The notes: a model not told the origin generated them from the letters alone. DNA of 64,000 nt from Saccharomycodes ludwigii (GCF_020623625.1 NC_060202.1:700501-764500); one strand, 5' to 3'. Shown: positions 19,654-30,595, counted from the stretch's first letter. Numbers and translations: made by a program.

Positions 19654-21597
19654 TCATTTCAATAGCTTTAATAATAATTGAGCACCTTTGTTACTATCAT
19701 CATCAGTATTAATATCCTTTTTGATTTTTTTTAAATCTTTCAAAAAATGTCCATGTTTATGATTTTTCAAACATTCATATATAGCAACAACGGTAAAAGA
19801 ACCATTTGGATTATTACACCATTCTAGCAAATTACTAGAATCTATAATATCTTCATAAAATTTAATAGCAAAGGTAGAACCCAATCCTTGTACTTTACTT
19901 AACTGTATTAATTTTTTCTCTTTATTATTCCATTTACCACCTTGGATTAAAGATTTTAATAATCTACCAGAAAACGGATTGTTAATAGGATGATCTTTTT
20001 CAGAAATATCACCTTTAAAATAGACAATTATAGTATCCAATAACTTGGAAAATAATTTGGCATTTTTCTCATCTGATGAAGTCAAATGTTCATAATATGC
20101 ATCGTTCACTAACATGTCACTAACAAATTGAGACCCCATACTTTCAGATAAAATCTCTTTATAATATTTAGATACAACATTTAAGTAAATTGGAGCAAAT
20201 TTGCTTAGTAATTCAGATCTTCTTTGTTCAAAAGGCTTCTTAGAAGTCTTTTTAGAAAATTCAATATATTTATCCAAGTCCTTCTTAACGATTGGCGAAA
20301 AATATTTACCATCAATACCCAATAGTATATACAAAAATGGTCTTCTTGCATACTTTTCCACTATAAATTCTTGTAATTTATCCGCAACGGTTTTTTGGAA
20401 GGTTTTGAATGTCAAAACAGTATCATCAACACACATTAATATAGTAATAAAAACAATGTTACCATGTTCATTTTGGATTAGCTTTTCAGCGTGATCTTTT
20501 AAATTTTTTAAAATCCCTTTCCTCTCCTTTGCAGTAGCTTTGGCTATCAAAGTACAAGCAACATCACTGCCTTCTGGGGTATGAACCAATTCTGCAAAAT
20601 GTTCGCTTAATAACTCAATAAATTCGGAAATTTCTTTATCATTGGCGATCTTTACGTATTCTCTCATAGCAGCGTGTAATATCTGAAACCCAGCAGAGCC
20701 CTTTTCCACAGAAGCAGTAATGGTACCAACTAGATTCTTGGCAATAATATTTCTCTTCTCTAAACTTGAGCTGCAGGCATCTTCAATTGTTAGGCTCTTG
20801 TGCGAATCTTTGAAAATCGCGTATTCCGAGCCCCAGAATTCTTTAATCATTTGCTGTCTTTGTTCCTGAGAGGCATACAAAACATATAAATCCTCAATAA
20901 CATAGGCACCTTCACGATGTCTCATTAGCTTTCTCAACGAGCCATGCAATTCATCGATAATTATTTGTCTGGAGTTCTTAGAACCGTAATGTAGCAATTT
21001 AACCAATAGATATTTGCCGTATGATGATGTGGCCAATACGTAATATTTCCCCCTTAATGATTCAACGATCTTTTCGCGTCTATCTTTAGTTGAATATTTG
21101 ACCAAAGTTTGAACAATACGAGAGGCATCATGCTTCATAACCAAATCACTGATACAATCTTTAGAAAGTTCCCAAACTTGGTTAGATAATTTTTCACGAA
21201 CGTTCTTAGGCATTGGTGGATTTTTAACACGTAATCTTTCCCATAAGGATTTAATTTCTGCGATATATTCACCACCCGAACGTTTTAATTTTCTTTCTTT
21301 CAATAATTTCTTTTGCTCGCTATGCGAAGACGATGAAAGACTTGATGACCCATCTTCTCTTGTGTTTTCAGCTTCATCATGGTTAGTGTTTTTTCCTTTC
21401 TGATTTGTATCATCTAATTCATCTTCACTGTCGGTTGAAACAATGTTGTCCAAATCATCGTCACTAGAACTTTCTTCTTCCTCTTCTTCTTCAGCAGAAG
21501 AATCAACAGAAATGTTTTTGGCCTTTTTAACAATTTTACCTGAATCTTTATTATTGGCAGAACGTTTTTTTAAATTTTTCTTGATAGTAGCAGTCAT
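19654..21597 (-). CDS. PUF6: Pumilio-family RNA-binding protein Puf6
   Basis: 647 residues, close to yeast Puf6 (656). A lysine-rich N-terminus is followed by an acidic Ser/Asp/Glu tract (about 30-70), then a long alpha-solenoid of Puf repeats: MKHDASRIVQTLVKYST, GKYYVLATSSYGKYLLVKLL, HREGAYVIEDLYVLYAS, HTPEGSDVACTLIAKATA and ENEHGNIVF-like NEHGNIVFITILMC. It binds ASH1 mRNA to repress translation during localisation and also works in 60S biogenesis in the nucleolus. The promoter carries a PAC-like CTCATC and an RRPE-like AAAATTTTTTT about 105-130 bp upstream, fitting a ribosome-biogenesis regulon. Confidence 0.95.
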   Translation of the reverse strand: MTATIKKNLKKRSANNKDSGKIVKKAKNISVDSSAEEEEEEESSSDDDLDNIVSTDSEDELDDTNQKGKNTNHDEAENTREDGSSSLSSSSHSEQKKLLKERKLKRSGGEYIAEIKSLWERLRVKNPPMPKNVREKLSNQVWELSKDCISDLVMKHDASRIVQTLVKYSTKDRREKIVESLRGKYYVLATSSYGKYLLVKLLHYGSKNSRQIIIDELHGSLRKLMRHREGAYVIEDLYVLYASQEQRQQMIKEFWGSEYAIFKDSHKSLTIEDACSSSLEKRNIIAKNLVGTITASVEKGSAGFQILHAAMREYVKIANDKEISEFIELLSEHFAELVHTPEGSDVACTLIAKATAKERKGILKNLKDHAEKLIQNEHGNIVFITILMCVDDTVLTFKTFQKTVADKLQEFIVEKYARRPFLYILLGIDGKYFSPIVKKDLDKYIEFSKKTSKKPFEQRRSELLSKFAPIYLNVVSKYYKEILSESMGSQFVSDMLVNDAYYEHLTSSDEKNAKLFSKLLDTIIVYFKGDISEKDHPINNPFSGRLLKSLIQGGKWNNKEKKLIQLSKVQGLGSTFAIKFYEDIIDSSNLLEWCNNPNGSFTVVAIYECLKNHKHGHFLKDLKKIKKDINTDDDSNKGAQLLLKLLK

Positions 21598-21834
21598 ATC
21601 TTTGGAAATATTTCTTTTTTTTTTATCTTTATTATTATTATTATTATTTTCTCCTTAGGTTGGGTTAACTTGATAAAATTGCTAGGTTTGAATAATGATC
21701 CTCATCCAGTGAATTAAAATTTTTTTAACCATATAAATAAATAAATAAACAAATAAATAAATAAAAAAGAAAAGAAAAGTTCTCGGGAACAATTGAACAT
21801 AATAAGAAAAACTTGTTAAAGCTTTGTTAACGTT

Positions 21835-21869
<35 letters not shown>

Positions 21870-22366
21870 AAAAGAAGTCCAATTTCGGACTCTCGTACAA
21901 AACAGAACGTTTTTATTTAAAAACCCGACTTTTAAATTACAAGCAGCGGGCTTTGCTTCAGTAAAGCATACAATAATAAAAATATTCTTAGTTTGCTATA
22001 TGAAAATGTGGTTTGGGATTCTACAACAAAAAACATTATCATGGTATCAAAAAGTTCACCAGCACCTATAAATATATAGTTGAAGAAAAGAATTCTCTTG
22101 GTCACCAAGTATATCCTTTTGAGTTAAAATATTTACAAATGTCAGTAAAATAATTAAATAATTTTTTTCTTTAAAAAGCCCAAGTATATAGTTACTATTA
22201 CTTAGTGTATCGCAAAATTGAATAAATAAACAATATAATATAGAAAATGAAAATCACAAAAAAACACACATATATATATATACAAAAAAAAAAAAAAAAA
22301 AAAAAAAAAAACAAAGTTACCAGTTAAACCATTAATTGTTTAAATGCTTGAAAAATATTAATAATA
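21598..22366. other. Intergenic, PUF6 promoter and ITR 3' flank
   Basis: 769 bases. It contains the PAC/RRPE pair, an AAAT tetranucleotide repeat (about 21739-21770), a T30-class run (about 21838-21867) and an A28 run (22284-22311). A short lysine-rich reading frame over the T run (21682-21900) is an artefact. Confidence 0.6.
21701..21726. promoter_or_regulatory. PAC-like plus RRPE-like pair upstream of PUF6
   Basis: CTCATC (21701-21706; GATGAG on minus) is the PAC core, and AAAATTTTTTT (21716-21726) resembles RRPE. They lie 10 bp apart and about 105-130 bp upstream of the PUF6 start. In yeast this pairing marks ribosome-biogenesis genes (Dot6/Tod6 and Stb3 sites). The assignment is inference from motif and context. 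Confidence 0.45.
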
Positions 22367-24298
22367 CTATATATTTGACTCAATAATTTCATCGGTTGGT
22401 TTTTCTTTAGTAACCCAAACATTTCCATCAGGGTCATCACCGATACCATTCTCCAATTCACGTTGGTGTCTGGCCACCATATCGGCATGCTCTCTTTTTC
22501 TTCTCTTTGCCAATTGTGTAGATGCTTTGATTTGGAACCCGCCAGTTAATACCAATTGAACCTCTTCTAATTCTAATCCACTTAATTCAGGATAACAGAA
22601 ATAAACACCAATTAATGAAACCGTAGAAAATGCAGCAAAAAGAGCAAAAGTCCCGGTTGGAGTAATAGTCTTCAACATAGTCAAAAATGTGGACGAAATA
22701 ATTAAAGACCCAGCCCAATTAGTGGCTGTACAGTAGGAAGTACCAACACCTCTAACAGCTTGTGGAAACAACTCACTTTGTTGCCATGGAACAGTACCAA
22801 TACCTATAGCGTATGATGCTGCAAAAGCAACCATCATAACAATAATCACAATCCTCCATGCAGAAAACCCACCATTTTCCACGATAACATCATTGCCCAC
22901 AAATTTCATATTAAGGAAATGGAAACCAATGGCATTGATAACCAAAAAAGTAATCATAAACGGCATACCCAGCAACAAGATAAATCTACGCCCGACACGA
23001 TCAATAACGAAAAAAGCAATTGTAGTAAACACAAAATTGGTGGCAGCAATGATAATTGAGACAGAAGCACTATCTTTGAAACCAACACTTTCAAAAATTG
23101 TACCACTGAAATACATCAAGGCATTCCAACCAGTAAACTGTTGCATCCCTTGCAAAGCACAACCAATGATTAATGCTCTAAAATTAGATGGGACCGTGTG
23201 CAACTCTTTAACTGTATTCCAACCTTTCTGCAAAATGTTTTTACCAGGAATGGATTTGTTCAACTCAACTAATTCTTTGATTTTCTCATTGATAATGTCT
23301 TCAGAAGCATCGACGTAACTTTTCTTTAAGACTTCCCTGGCTTTGGCTAAATTACCAATCATAACGTAATAACGTGGTGTATCTGGTAAAAAGATAAACA
23401 TAACTAATTGAACTAAGGATGGAAACATACTGATACCAACTAAACCTCTCCACCCGTTGTGAACTTTACTCAAACCAGCACCAATAGCATATGCGACTAA
23501 CTGGCCACCTGTTAAACACAAAGAATTAATAACAGTTAAACGACCTCTAATATGTTTAGGCGCAATCTCGCTAATAAACAAGGGTGCAATCAATGAACCA
23601 AATCCAACACCAAACCCCATGATAAATCTACCGACAACCATTTGCCAGAAATAAAAGGATGTGACCTGTAATATGGCACCGATAAGGAATAATAAATTGG
23701 AAAACATCAAACATGGTCTTCTTCCGAAATAATCAGCGCTCAACCCAGCAATTGTTGAAGTGATCAATGCACCTAGCGAGGTAGCTGCAGTGATGATTTC
23801 TTTATTACCATAAGTCAAAGACTTGTGACTTAAATCCGTACCAACAGAAATCAAGGCAGTGGAAATATAACCTGTATCATAACCAAACATGAAACCAGAG
23901 ATGGAGGCAACAAAAGTCAAGACCAAGACAAAGGGGGACATTTTTTGATTGAATGTTATTATAACGGATGTATCATCTTCATCATTCAACGGGTGAATTT
24001 GCATACCTTCAGTGTTATCATTGTTGCTAGTCTCAAGACCAGTGTTATTAACAGCATTATCACTGTCGTTGGCTTCCTCGCTATTATCTATAAATCCATT
24101 GGTATCATTATCCTCGTCTTCATATTGCGTTACTTCAAATGTATTGTCACCCTTTTTATTATTCTTACCTGTATATTCATATAAATCTTGTTTTGCAGAA
24201 GAAGCACGATCATGCAATTCGTAGGGCTCAGTTTCCATTAATGAGCTTGTAGTATTACCCAAGTTAGACTTGGAATTATTATTGTTCCTATGGACCAT
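22367..24298 (-). CDS. ITR1: Myo-inositol/proton symporter, Itr1/Itr2-type
   Basis: 643 residues with 12 predicted membrane spans of the sugar-transporter MFS family. The soluble N-terminus (1-118) is Asn/Asp/Glu-rich. The first span region [33 protein letters not shown] is typical of inositol transporters. The MFS loop motifs [10 protein letters not shown] (loop 2-3) and [10 protein letters not shown] (loop 8-9) are present, as are [22 protein letters not shown] and PDTPRYY (central loop). [17 protein letters not shown] and [10 protein letters not shown] near the end are Itr hallmarks. A single copy stands where duplicated yeasts have ITR1 and ITR2. It imports inositol at the plasma membrane. 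I found no CATGTG-type inositol response element upstream. Confidence 0.94.
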   Translation of the reverse strand: MVHRNNNNSKSNLGNTTSSLMETEPYELHDRASSAKQDLYEYTGKNNKKGDNTFEVTQYEDEDNDTNGFIDNSEEANDSDNAVNNTGLETSNNDNTEGMQIHPLNDEDDTSVIITFNQKMSPFVLVLTFVASISGFMFGYDTGYISTALISVGTDLSHKSLTYGNKEIITAATSLGALITSTIAGLSADYFGRRPCLMFSNLLFLIGAILQVTSFYFWQMVVGRFIMGFGVGFGSLIAPLFISEIAPKHIRGRLTVINSLCLTGGQLVAYAIGAGLSKVHNGWRGLVGISMFPSLVQLVMFIFLPDTPRYYVMIGNLAKAREVLKKSYVDASEDIINEKIKELVELNKSIPGKNILQKGWNTVKELHTVPSNFRALIIGCALQGMQQFTGWNALMYFSGTIFESVGFKDSASVSIIIAATNFVFTTIAFFVIDRVGRRFILLLGMPFMITFLVINAIGFHFLNMKFVGNDVIVENGGFSAWRIVIIVMMVAFAASYAIGIGTVPWQQSELFPQAVRGVGTSYCTATNWAGSLIISSTFLTMLKTITPTGTFALFAAFSTVSLIGVYFCYPELSGLELEEVQLVLTGGFQIKASTQLAKRRKREHADMVARHQRELENGIGDDPDGNVWVTKEKPTDEIIESNI

Positions 24299-24845
24299 TG
24301 TATCACACTATTTTTTTTTTTAATGGTTGCCTTTGGTATTGTGTTTCCTCTTTTTTTTTTTTTTTTTTTATTTTTTTGTTTTATTTTCTATTTTGTTTTC
24401 TCTTTAATAAACAAATGATAAAGAAATTTCTGGAAAGTTAGGAAAGGAAAGAAAAAAAAGAAGAAAAAAAGAGGGAAAAAAAAAAAAAAGAGATTTTGTA
24501 AATGAATTTAATTTTAATTTCGGCGAAATTTATTCTGCTATTTATATAAATATTTTCTTTTTTCTTTTTTTCTCTTTAATTTTTTATTTTTATTTTTCTT
24601 TTTTTCGGCGAATTGCTCTTATTTTTCCTTTTTAGAGCGTAGCTGCGTATTGGAGGTATGTACACCCACACCTTTCTTCGCCCCTCTTTCGTTAAAAGAA
24701 ATAAAACAAAATTGATAAAATTTTAATTCAATATTTAATTGTCAGTCTGTGAGCAATACAAGCAAATGTAAAAGATACACTAATTCACACTAAAAGATTT
24801 ATTACCCCCCCCCCCCCCCCTTCATCCAATAAAACAAACTCGGAA
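24299..24845. other. Intergenic, divergent ITR/VPS60 promoter region
   Basis: 547 bases with mirrored T-rich and A-rich tracts (about 24345-24490) and, next to VPS60, a pure C16 run. No RNA gene recognised. Confidence 0.6.
24805..24820. repeat. C16 homopolymer in the VPS60 leader
   Basis: Sixteen consecutive C on plus, ending 25 bases before the VPS60 ATG. Runs of C or G this long are exceptional in this AT-rich window, where the next longest is C9. Confidence 0.95.
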
Positions 24846-25556
24846 ATGAATAGATTATTTGGTACTGGAAACAAGAAAACCCAAGAAGAACTTTTAAAAC
24901 AATCAAATCAATCCTTATCAAATGCACAGAGTGGCTTAGAATCAAAAATATCCACATTGGATACTCAGATACAGCAAGTGACTATTGAATTACAAACCAT
25001 AAACAAAAGATTAAAACAGCAAAAAACAAACTCAGCTTTAAGATCGAGAGCAATGAAACTATTAAATAAAAGGAAACAATTGGAAAAAATGAGAGACCAG
25101 CTGGATTCCCAAATTTGGTCAATGTCTCAAGCACAAATGACCAGTGACAATTTAGTGAATACAATGTTAACCGTCGATGCGTTACAAAAAACCAATAAAG
25201 TTTTACAAAAACAGTATGGGAAAATCAACATTGATAAAATACAAGATATGCAGGACGAAATGATGGATCTAATTGAACAAGGTAATGAGTTACAAAATGT
25301 ACTTGCTTCAAATCAATATGAAGATCCTAATGCTGTTTCTGAAGGTGAACTAGATGCAGAACTAGACGCTTTGATGGACGAAGATGATACTCTAGGCATT
25401 TATGGTACTGTTGATGGTATACTAAGTGATACCAATGTTTCTATTCCTAACACAACTGTTCCTAGTTACTTGAGTAATAATGTTCCTGATTTTATAGATG
25501 AAGATGGTGGCGAATTACAAAAAACAGAGGAGGGTGCTAAAAAGGAAGCTGTTTGA
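24846..25556 (+). CDS. VPS60: ESCRT-III-like protein Vps60 (Snf7 family)
   Basis: 236 residues (229 in yeast). It starts MNRLFGTGNKKTQEELLKQSN, the conserved N-terminus of Vps60/CHMP5, then helices rich in Gln and Lys (about 25-95), the conserved NKRKQLEKMRDQLDSQIWSM segment and YGKINIDKIQDMQDEMMDLI. The acidic C-terminal part (LDAELDALMDED and PDFIDEDG) holds the autoinhibitory and MIM-like region that binds Vta1. It acts late in multivesicular-body sorting with Vps4. The first ATG is used, as there is no earlier in-frame start after the C16 run. Confidence 0.96.
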   Translation: MNRLFGTGNKKTQEELLKQSNQSLSNAQSGLESKISTLDTQIQQVTIELQTINKRLKQQKTNSALRSRAMKLLNKRKQLEKMRDQLDSQIWSMSQAQMTSDNLVNTMLTVDALQKTNKVLQKQYGKINIDKIQDMQDEMMDLIEQGNELQNVLASNQYEDPNAVSEGELDAELDALMDEDDTLGIYGTVDGILSDTNVSIPNTTVPSYLSNNVPDFIDEDGGELQKTEEGAKKEAV

Positions 25557-25652
25557 AAGAGCTATATATAATTTGAAAATTTTATTTTAATTTTAATATT
25601 AAATAAAAATATATATATATATTATTTCTCCTCTCCATCTTTTTCTTTTTGA

Positions 25653-26711
25653 TCATTTCTTTTGTATAGCCATTAAATAATTACCTACATTAGAGCAATC
25701 ATGGTTTACCCAGCCTTTACCAGGTATATACATGGTTCCTTTAACCTGTAAAACTTCATGAGACAGCGGATACATTTCTTTAAACCAAGCAATGATTTCT
25801 CTAGAATTAATATATTTGGACAAGTGATGTGTACCAAGTGGAACCACTTTCAAAACATACTCTCCCATGAAAATTGTGGTAAACCAAGATATTAAATCTC
25901 TGTTTATTGTACTTAAAAATAAAATACCACCGTTTGATTTAACATGTTCCCAACCGCTAATCAAAATCTCCTTTGGATCGTCAACATGTTCCAACATTTC
26001 AAACATAGTAACAATATCGTATTGTCCCTTTTGTTCATCTATGGATCTGACTGCATAGGTTAATTTCTCAGCTAACACCGGATCTAATGATTGGTGTTGC
26101 TTGGCTATATTAATAACGGCTGGTGTCATATCAATCCCATCAATTTTTTTAATAAATGGTAATCTAGCCAGACTTTCGCATAACAAACCACCACCGCAGC
26201 CTACATCTAACACAGTCAATTCTGACTTCTGTAGTTCTTTATAAATCGCTGCATTTAGTTCATTTTCAATATTTTTCTTAATCTCTGTGGGAAAAACTGA
26301 CGTGGTGAATCGAGGTATATATAAATCTGTATCGATATCATTCTTGGAACCATTGCTATTATTAGCATTCAATTGAACTTTATAATTACGTAAAATTTCA
26401 TTAATAAAGTCCATTCTGGCTAAATTCATCAAATGTAATATTCTTTGTGACCCTTTTGAATCCCACCATGTTGGTGCCAAAGTTTCAAAATGACTTTTTT
26501 CGTCTGGATTTACCTTATTGCTGGTATCAATAGCTGCAGGATGGCCGTTTAAAAAAGATGTGCTGCGTCTTGCAGTTGTTTTACTAACATTACTGTTCAA
26601 AAATGAAGTAGAATACTTTGGTACAGATGATGATGATGATTGCAACCTCTTGATATGTTGGATTCTTGTCAAAGAAAAGGATCGTTTAAACATTATGTTT
26701 TTATAATACAC
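25653..26711 (-). CDS. COQ3: Ubiquinone biosynthesis O-methyltransferase Coq3
   Basis: 352 residues. An Arg/Ser-rich mitochondrial presequence covers about 1-55. The SAM-binding motif I VLDVGCGGG is at about 167-175, preceded by HFETLAPTWWDSKGSQRILHLMN, the UbiG/Coq3 signature. Motifs EMLEHVDDPKEIL and GGILFLSTINRDL follow, and the C-terminus has KGWVNHDCSNVGNYLMAI. The enzyme catalyses both O-methylations of coenzyme Q synthesis on the matrix face of the inner membrane. An alternative start at codon 7 (MFKRSF, plus coordinate 26693) would give a more typical presequence. In S. cerevisiae COQ3 is YOL096C, on the other paralogous tract from VPS60 and VPS72, so their adjacency here is a pre-duplication signature. 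Confidence 0.96.
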   Translation of the reverse strand: MYYKNIMFKRSFSLTRIQHIKRLQSSSSSVPKYSTSFLNSNVSKTTARRSTSFLNGHPAAIDTSNKVNPDEKSHFETLAPTWWDSKGSQRILHLMNLARMDFINEILRNYKVQLNANNSNGSKNDIDTDLYIPRFTTSVFPTEIKKNIENELNAAIYKELQKSELTVLDVGCGGGLLCESLARLPFIKKIDGIDMTPAVINIAKQHQSLDPVLAEKLTYAVRSIDEQKGQYDIVTMFEMLEHVDDPKEILISGWEHVKSNGGILFLSTINRDLISWFTTIFMGEYVLKVVPLGTHHLSKYINSREIIAWFKEMYPLSHEVLQVKGTMYIPGKGWVNHDCSNVGNYLMAIQKK

Positions 26712-27223
26712 AGGAAATAAGAAACAAAAAAGCTTTACTTTGTCCTAAATGCTTATTGATTGATCAAATGGCAATACCTTTGTATCTGGTTTATGTTTTT
26801 CTTTATCAACAAAGTGATGTTAAATTTCAAGAGAAACCACCTGATTATATCTTTTGTATTTAAAAAGGAAGAAAAAAAAAAAAAAACAATAAAGGAAATG
26901 AAATACCATAACAAAATCATTTATTTATTTTCAGTATTAAATTTTTTGTTTTTTTTTAAATTTTTTTTTTTTACTCAGTCGTTATAAATGCTAATAGCAG
27001 TACAAGTTTTCCATTATTAACAAATACAGTACATTTCATACATCCACCACCGTATATTAACTATTAAAACACTTGATCACACACATATAAAAACTGCTTC
27101 CGGCAAATAGAATAAATTAAAATAAAGATTTTCCATTTGTTTGGCAACCAATACTAGTATCATTGATAATATACACTAAGAACAGAAGATTATTATAACT
27201 AAACAACTAACTATAAATCCACA
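26712..27223. other. Intergenic, divergent COQ3/VPS72 promoter region
   Basis: 512 bases with short A and T runs (about 26875-26970). An AACTAAC shortly before the VPS72 ATG resembles a branch point but has no upstream GTATGT-like donor, so no intron is proposed. Confidence 0.55.
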
Positions 27224-29215
27224 ATGCCTGTAGAAGCAGATGACAAACAAACTAATAACAACTCAATGGACAATATGGTCAAGTCTAGACCTAAACGGCT
27301 TAATGCTGGTAATAAATTACAAAAACTATTAGAACAAGAAAAGTTGGCAGATTCATCTAAATCTTCAACAATTAGACAATACCTCAATAACAACCAAGAA
27401 GATCATGATGTATTGGATCTATTATTTCAAGACGATGATGAGGAACAAAAGGAGGATATTGATTTTGTAATGGGAGATTATATACAAAAAGATGATGTTT
27501 TCACAGATTCAGATAACGAAGATGATGATAAGGGAGATACTAGAGAGGAAGATACCAATGAACGACAACTTGAACAAGAGCGTAAGAGAGAAAGAAGATT
27601 AGAAAGAAAGGCTAAAAATAAAATCCCGGTGTTAACTAAGAGAAAAACAGTTGATACGAATGATAAAAATATTGTGCAAGATACAGAAACTCAGAAGCAA
27701 CAGCAAAGAAGAACAAAAAGGAGGAGATTGGAGTTGCAAAGTGCGGAAACTCTATTGTCCCAAACAAGACGTACAAGCAGCAGGAAATCGGCCATCGCTA
27801 ATAAAATAAGAGTATACGAAAAATTACTGGAAGAGGAAAAGCAGAGAAATTTATTGCAAGAAAAGTACAAGAAAATAGCATTAGCCAAAAAGGAAAGATA
27901 TAAAGAGCTAACGCAGGAAGAAAAATTACAGGAAGCTCTAAAAACCGAAAGCATAAACAGAGCTAGTTTAAACAAGTATAAGGAGATGGAACTACATAAC
28001 AAAAAAAATAGATTAATGATGCAACAAAGGGGCAAAATAAAATTTAAAGCTGGGGAGGAAATTTTAACCATGTATAGTTGTGAATGGCGCGTAACGCCAG
28101 TAATGGAAGTTGAGGATTTGGAATACTGGAAAGCAGAGTTGAAAAAAAGAGAAAATGGGGGGAGAAAAAGAAGACCTAGAAGGAAAAAACCCCTTAAAAA
28201 GCAACTAAAAGAAAAAGGAAAAGAAGAAGAAGAAGGACAGGAAAAGCAATTGAATGTTAACAAAGATGGTGGTGAACAACAGCTTTTGAACAAAAGCGAT
28301 GTGATATTACAAAAACCTGTTATAAATGAGGGAAAAGAAAATAAAAATGGCGATATAAATTTTATGGATGAAACTGAAGTTAAGCAAGTGACTGTGGCGC
28401 GTAATGTTTCGGAAAATAATTGCAAACACAGGGAGTTGGATCGTGAAAACATGGAAACTTTACAAAAAAATATTATCATACAAGAACAAGAATCATTCAT
28501 ACAGAAGGAACTATCAGAGGACCACAATACTCTTCACTCTCTACCTAAAACAGAAGGGAAAAGTTTTACTGAGAACCCAAATCCTATTACCAAAGAATTG
28601 AATGGAGATGTAAACGATGTGTACGAAGAATCACCCTATCAAGGTCCAGAACAGCAGGTATCGAAGAATTTTATATGGTTACATACTTTCCTACCTCAGC
28701 CAACAAATCAGGAAACAACCGATATCAAAGCCTTTTTATTTGGTCAGCCAGTTAAGCCTGCTTCGGCCATTAAGGAAGCATTAGAAGATGATTTGGAAAC
28801 AATAATACATTCAAAAAAGCCTACCGATCAGGATAAACCCAAAATCAGGCAAATTTCGATAAAAGATGTGGAAACTATTCTGGGAAACTTTCCTCGATTT
28901 GGCGAATATGATAAGAAAATTAAACATTCCGATGTTGTACAGCATCATAATACAGAAACTATAGAATTGAAAACAAAGCCGCCAAGTGGTTTATTTTTGC
29001 CCAATGGACAAAGGAAAAAATGTTTGTTTAGTGGTAAAAACGCACAATATTTTGATCCGAAATATGGTATTCCATATTCTGATCTAGAATCCTATAGAAT
29101 GTTACAAGAAATGATAGATTCGCCTTGCAAGATGCAATGGTTTGAGTTTAAGAACGGTGGGATTTTATTGAACTCAAGCATAAAACCCGCTAAGGGTTGT
29201 CCAGAAGGGTTTTAA
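27224..29215 (+). CDS. VPS72: SWR1 complex subunit Swc2/Vps72 (YL1 family)
   Basis: 663 residues (795 in yeast). The N-terminal YL1 region has SRPKRLNAGNKLQKLLEQE (about 21-39), acidic stretches (DDDEEQKEDIDFVMGDY, EDDDKGDTREEDT) that bind H2A.Z-H2B, and long basic coiled coil (about 105-270). A charged low-complexity linker (about 320-480) leads to the C-terminal YL1-C domain: PPSGLFLPNGQRKKCLFSGK, AQYFDPKYGIPYSDLESYRML, ending KGCPEGF. It delivers Htz1 to the SWR1 remodeller in the nucleus. It is codirectional with VPS60, as YDR486C and YDR485C are in S. cerevisiae, with COQ3 inserted between. Confidence 0.94.
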   Translation: MPVEADDKQTNNNSMDNMVKSRPKRLNAGNKLQKLLEQEKLADSSKSSTIRQYLNNNQEDHDVLDLLFQDDDEEQKEDIDFVMGDYIQKDDVFTDSDNEDDDKGDTREEDTNERQLEQERKRERRLERKAKNKIPVLTKRKTVDTNDKNIVQDTETQKQQQRRTKRRRLELQSAETLLSQTRRTSSRKSAIANKIRVYEKLLEEEKQRNLLQEKYKKIALAKKERYKELTQEEKLQEALKTESINRASLNKYKEMELHNKKNRLMMQQRGKIKFKAGEEILTMYSCEWRVTPVMEVEDLEYWKAELKKRENGGRKRRPRRKKPLKKQLKEKGKEEEEGQEKQLNVNKDGGEQQLLNKSDVILQKPVINEGKENKNGDINFMDETEVKQVTVARNVSENNCKHRELDRENMETLQKNIIIQEQESFIQKELSEDHNTLHSLPKTEGKSFTENPNPITKELNGDVNDVYEESPYQGPEQQVSKNFIWLHTFLPQPTNQETTDIKAFLFGQPVKPASAIKEALEDDLETIIHSKKPTDQDKPKIRQISIKDVETILGNFPRFGEYDKKIKHSDVVQHHNTETIELKTKPPSGLFLPNGQRKKCLFSGKNAQYFDPKYGIPYSDLESYRMLQEMIDSPCKMQWFEFKNGGILLNSSIKPAKGCPEGF

Positions 29216-29263
29216 TTGTACTGTATACATATATAATTTGTAAATATCTACAAAATTGACATA

Positions 29264-30595
29264 TCAATACACATACGGAATTATTTTGTAGGGAACTTTC
29301 TTTTCATATATTTCCCAGTCTTTCCCATATTTGTTTCTGCATTTATGTTCATCTCTTGTTTGTCTGTGTAATAACAAAATGCCAAAATATAGTGAATAGT
29401 AGTAGGTTAATGGTGTTTGAAACCAAGTAGTCAAGCACCAGCTTAAACTGATCAACCAATCACCTAGGTAATTGATATGCTGAGAGGTTTTCCACCATCC
29501 ATCACATAGCAATTTTGTTCCCCTTTTGGTTTGAATACATTCCATATCATCCAATTTTCCTTGTCTAAAATCTGATTTTTGTTTATTTGCCGAATGGAAA
29601 ATATAATAGCCCATAACCATGGCAAAAATAATAAGGGAGCATTTAACAAAGCCTAATGTAACCGGAGAACAACTTAGATAACGTGCCTGTAAAGAATAAG
29701 TGAAGGGAACTAAGGCTAAATCGCCAAACGCCAACATAAAACCAAAACCATCGGTGGTAATGTCAATCATGGTTAAACATCCCTCCTCATTCAAAACGCC
29801 ATCAAAAATGTAGAAACCTTGCAAGACATTGATTAACAATAATGAATCATTGATTTTGCCATTGTTTTGTAAATAATAATGGTGTAGGCACGACAAGTTG
29901 ATCAATAACCATAACAACATACCTGGTCTTAATTCACAAAATAATTTAATGTCCAAAGGACCCAATCTGGGGTTTAATTCTCTTCCAATAAACCAATCAT
30001 AAATTACGTTGCCACTATTTCCACCTACAGCTAAGATACGTTCTCCCTTTTTGTTGTTTTCAGATTTAGTTGTTGGGAAAAAACTTGTTATGTAAACAAT
30101 AGTGGATAATAAAAAGGAAAAAAGAATCGTAGTTAAACAAATATCAATATGATTGTTGTATAAAAATTGCAATTCAGGCATTTCTCCGTTGGTTAATTTC
30201 CATCTGTATACTACAACCATGATTAAAAAGATCGAAATGCTTACTCCATTGATATTATACTTTAACTTGCTGCCATCCCTTAATGCAACACCATACATGG
30301 TGTATCCTGGCAAAATGACGTCTAATATAGCTAATATAACAAACCATAAGATGTAATAACACCAGATCCTACCATTGTGGAAAATATAATATGATATGGG
30401 TTTAATATTGTAAAATAATTGTTCAAATTCGAAGTTTTCGAAAAATCCTTTTATGTAATAATCTGGTCGAATTAATTGGTTCAAGATTATTACTAGTAAT
30501 GGCAAGCCAAGGGTGATCAATGTCGCACCCTTAACTCCACTAAATTCATAAGTTGAGGTGCGTGGGTTCAAAATTGAACCAGCAGTATTGGACAT
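29264..30595 (-). CDS. ERG24: Sterol C-14 reductase
   Basis: 443 residues (438 in yeast). It is a polytopic ER enzyme of the ergosterol pathway that reduces the C14-15 double bond after Erg11. It starts with LNPRTSTYEFSGVKGA and ends in KVPYKIIPYVY. Between them are the conserved GNSGNVIYDWFIGRELNPRLG, DIKLFCELRPGMLLWLLIN, DITTDGFGFMLAFGDLALVP and LLCDGWWKTSQHINYLGDWL blocks of the ERG4/ERG24 family, plus eight or nine membrane spans. The 3' end lies only 48 bases from VPS72, convergent. Two TCGTTTA elements lie about 370-410 bp upstream and may be sterol/anaerobic response sites. Confidence 0.97.
   Translation of the reverse strand: MSNTAGSILNPRTSTYEFSGVKGATLITLGLPLLVIILNQLIRPDYYIKGFFENFEFEQLFYNIKPISYYIFHNGRIWCYYILWFVILAILDVILPGYTMYGVALRDGSKLKYNINGVSISIFLIMVVVYRWKLTNGEMPELQFLYNNHIDICLTTILFSFLLSTIVYITSFFPTTKSENNKKGERILAVGGNSGNVIYDWFIGRELNPRLGPLDIKLFCELRPGMLLWLLINLSCLHHYYLQNNGKINDSLLLINVLQGFYIFDGVLNEEGCLTMIDITTDGFGFMLAFGDLALVPFTYSLQARYLSCSPVTLGFVKCSLIIFAMVMGYYIFHSANKQKSDFRQGKLDDMECIQTKRGTKLLCDGWWKTSQHINYLGDWLISLSWCLTTWFQTPLTYYYSLYFGILLLHRQTRDEHKCRNKYGKDWEIYEKKVPYKIIPYVY

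Noticed and set aside
27207-27223. AACTAAC before VPS72 as an intron branch point
   Set aside because: No GTATGT-type donor upstream and the annotated ATG gives the conserved N-terminus without splicing.
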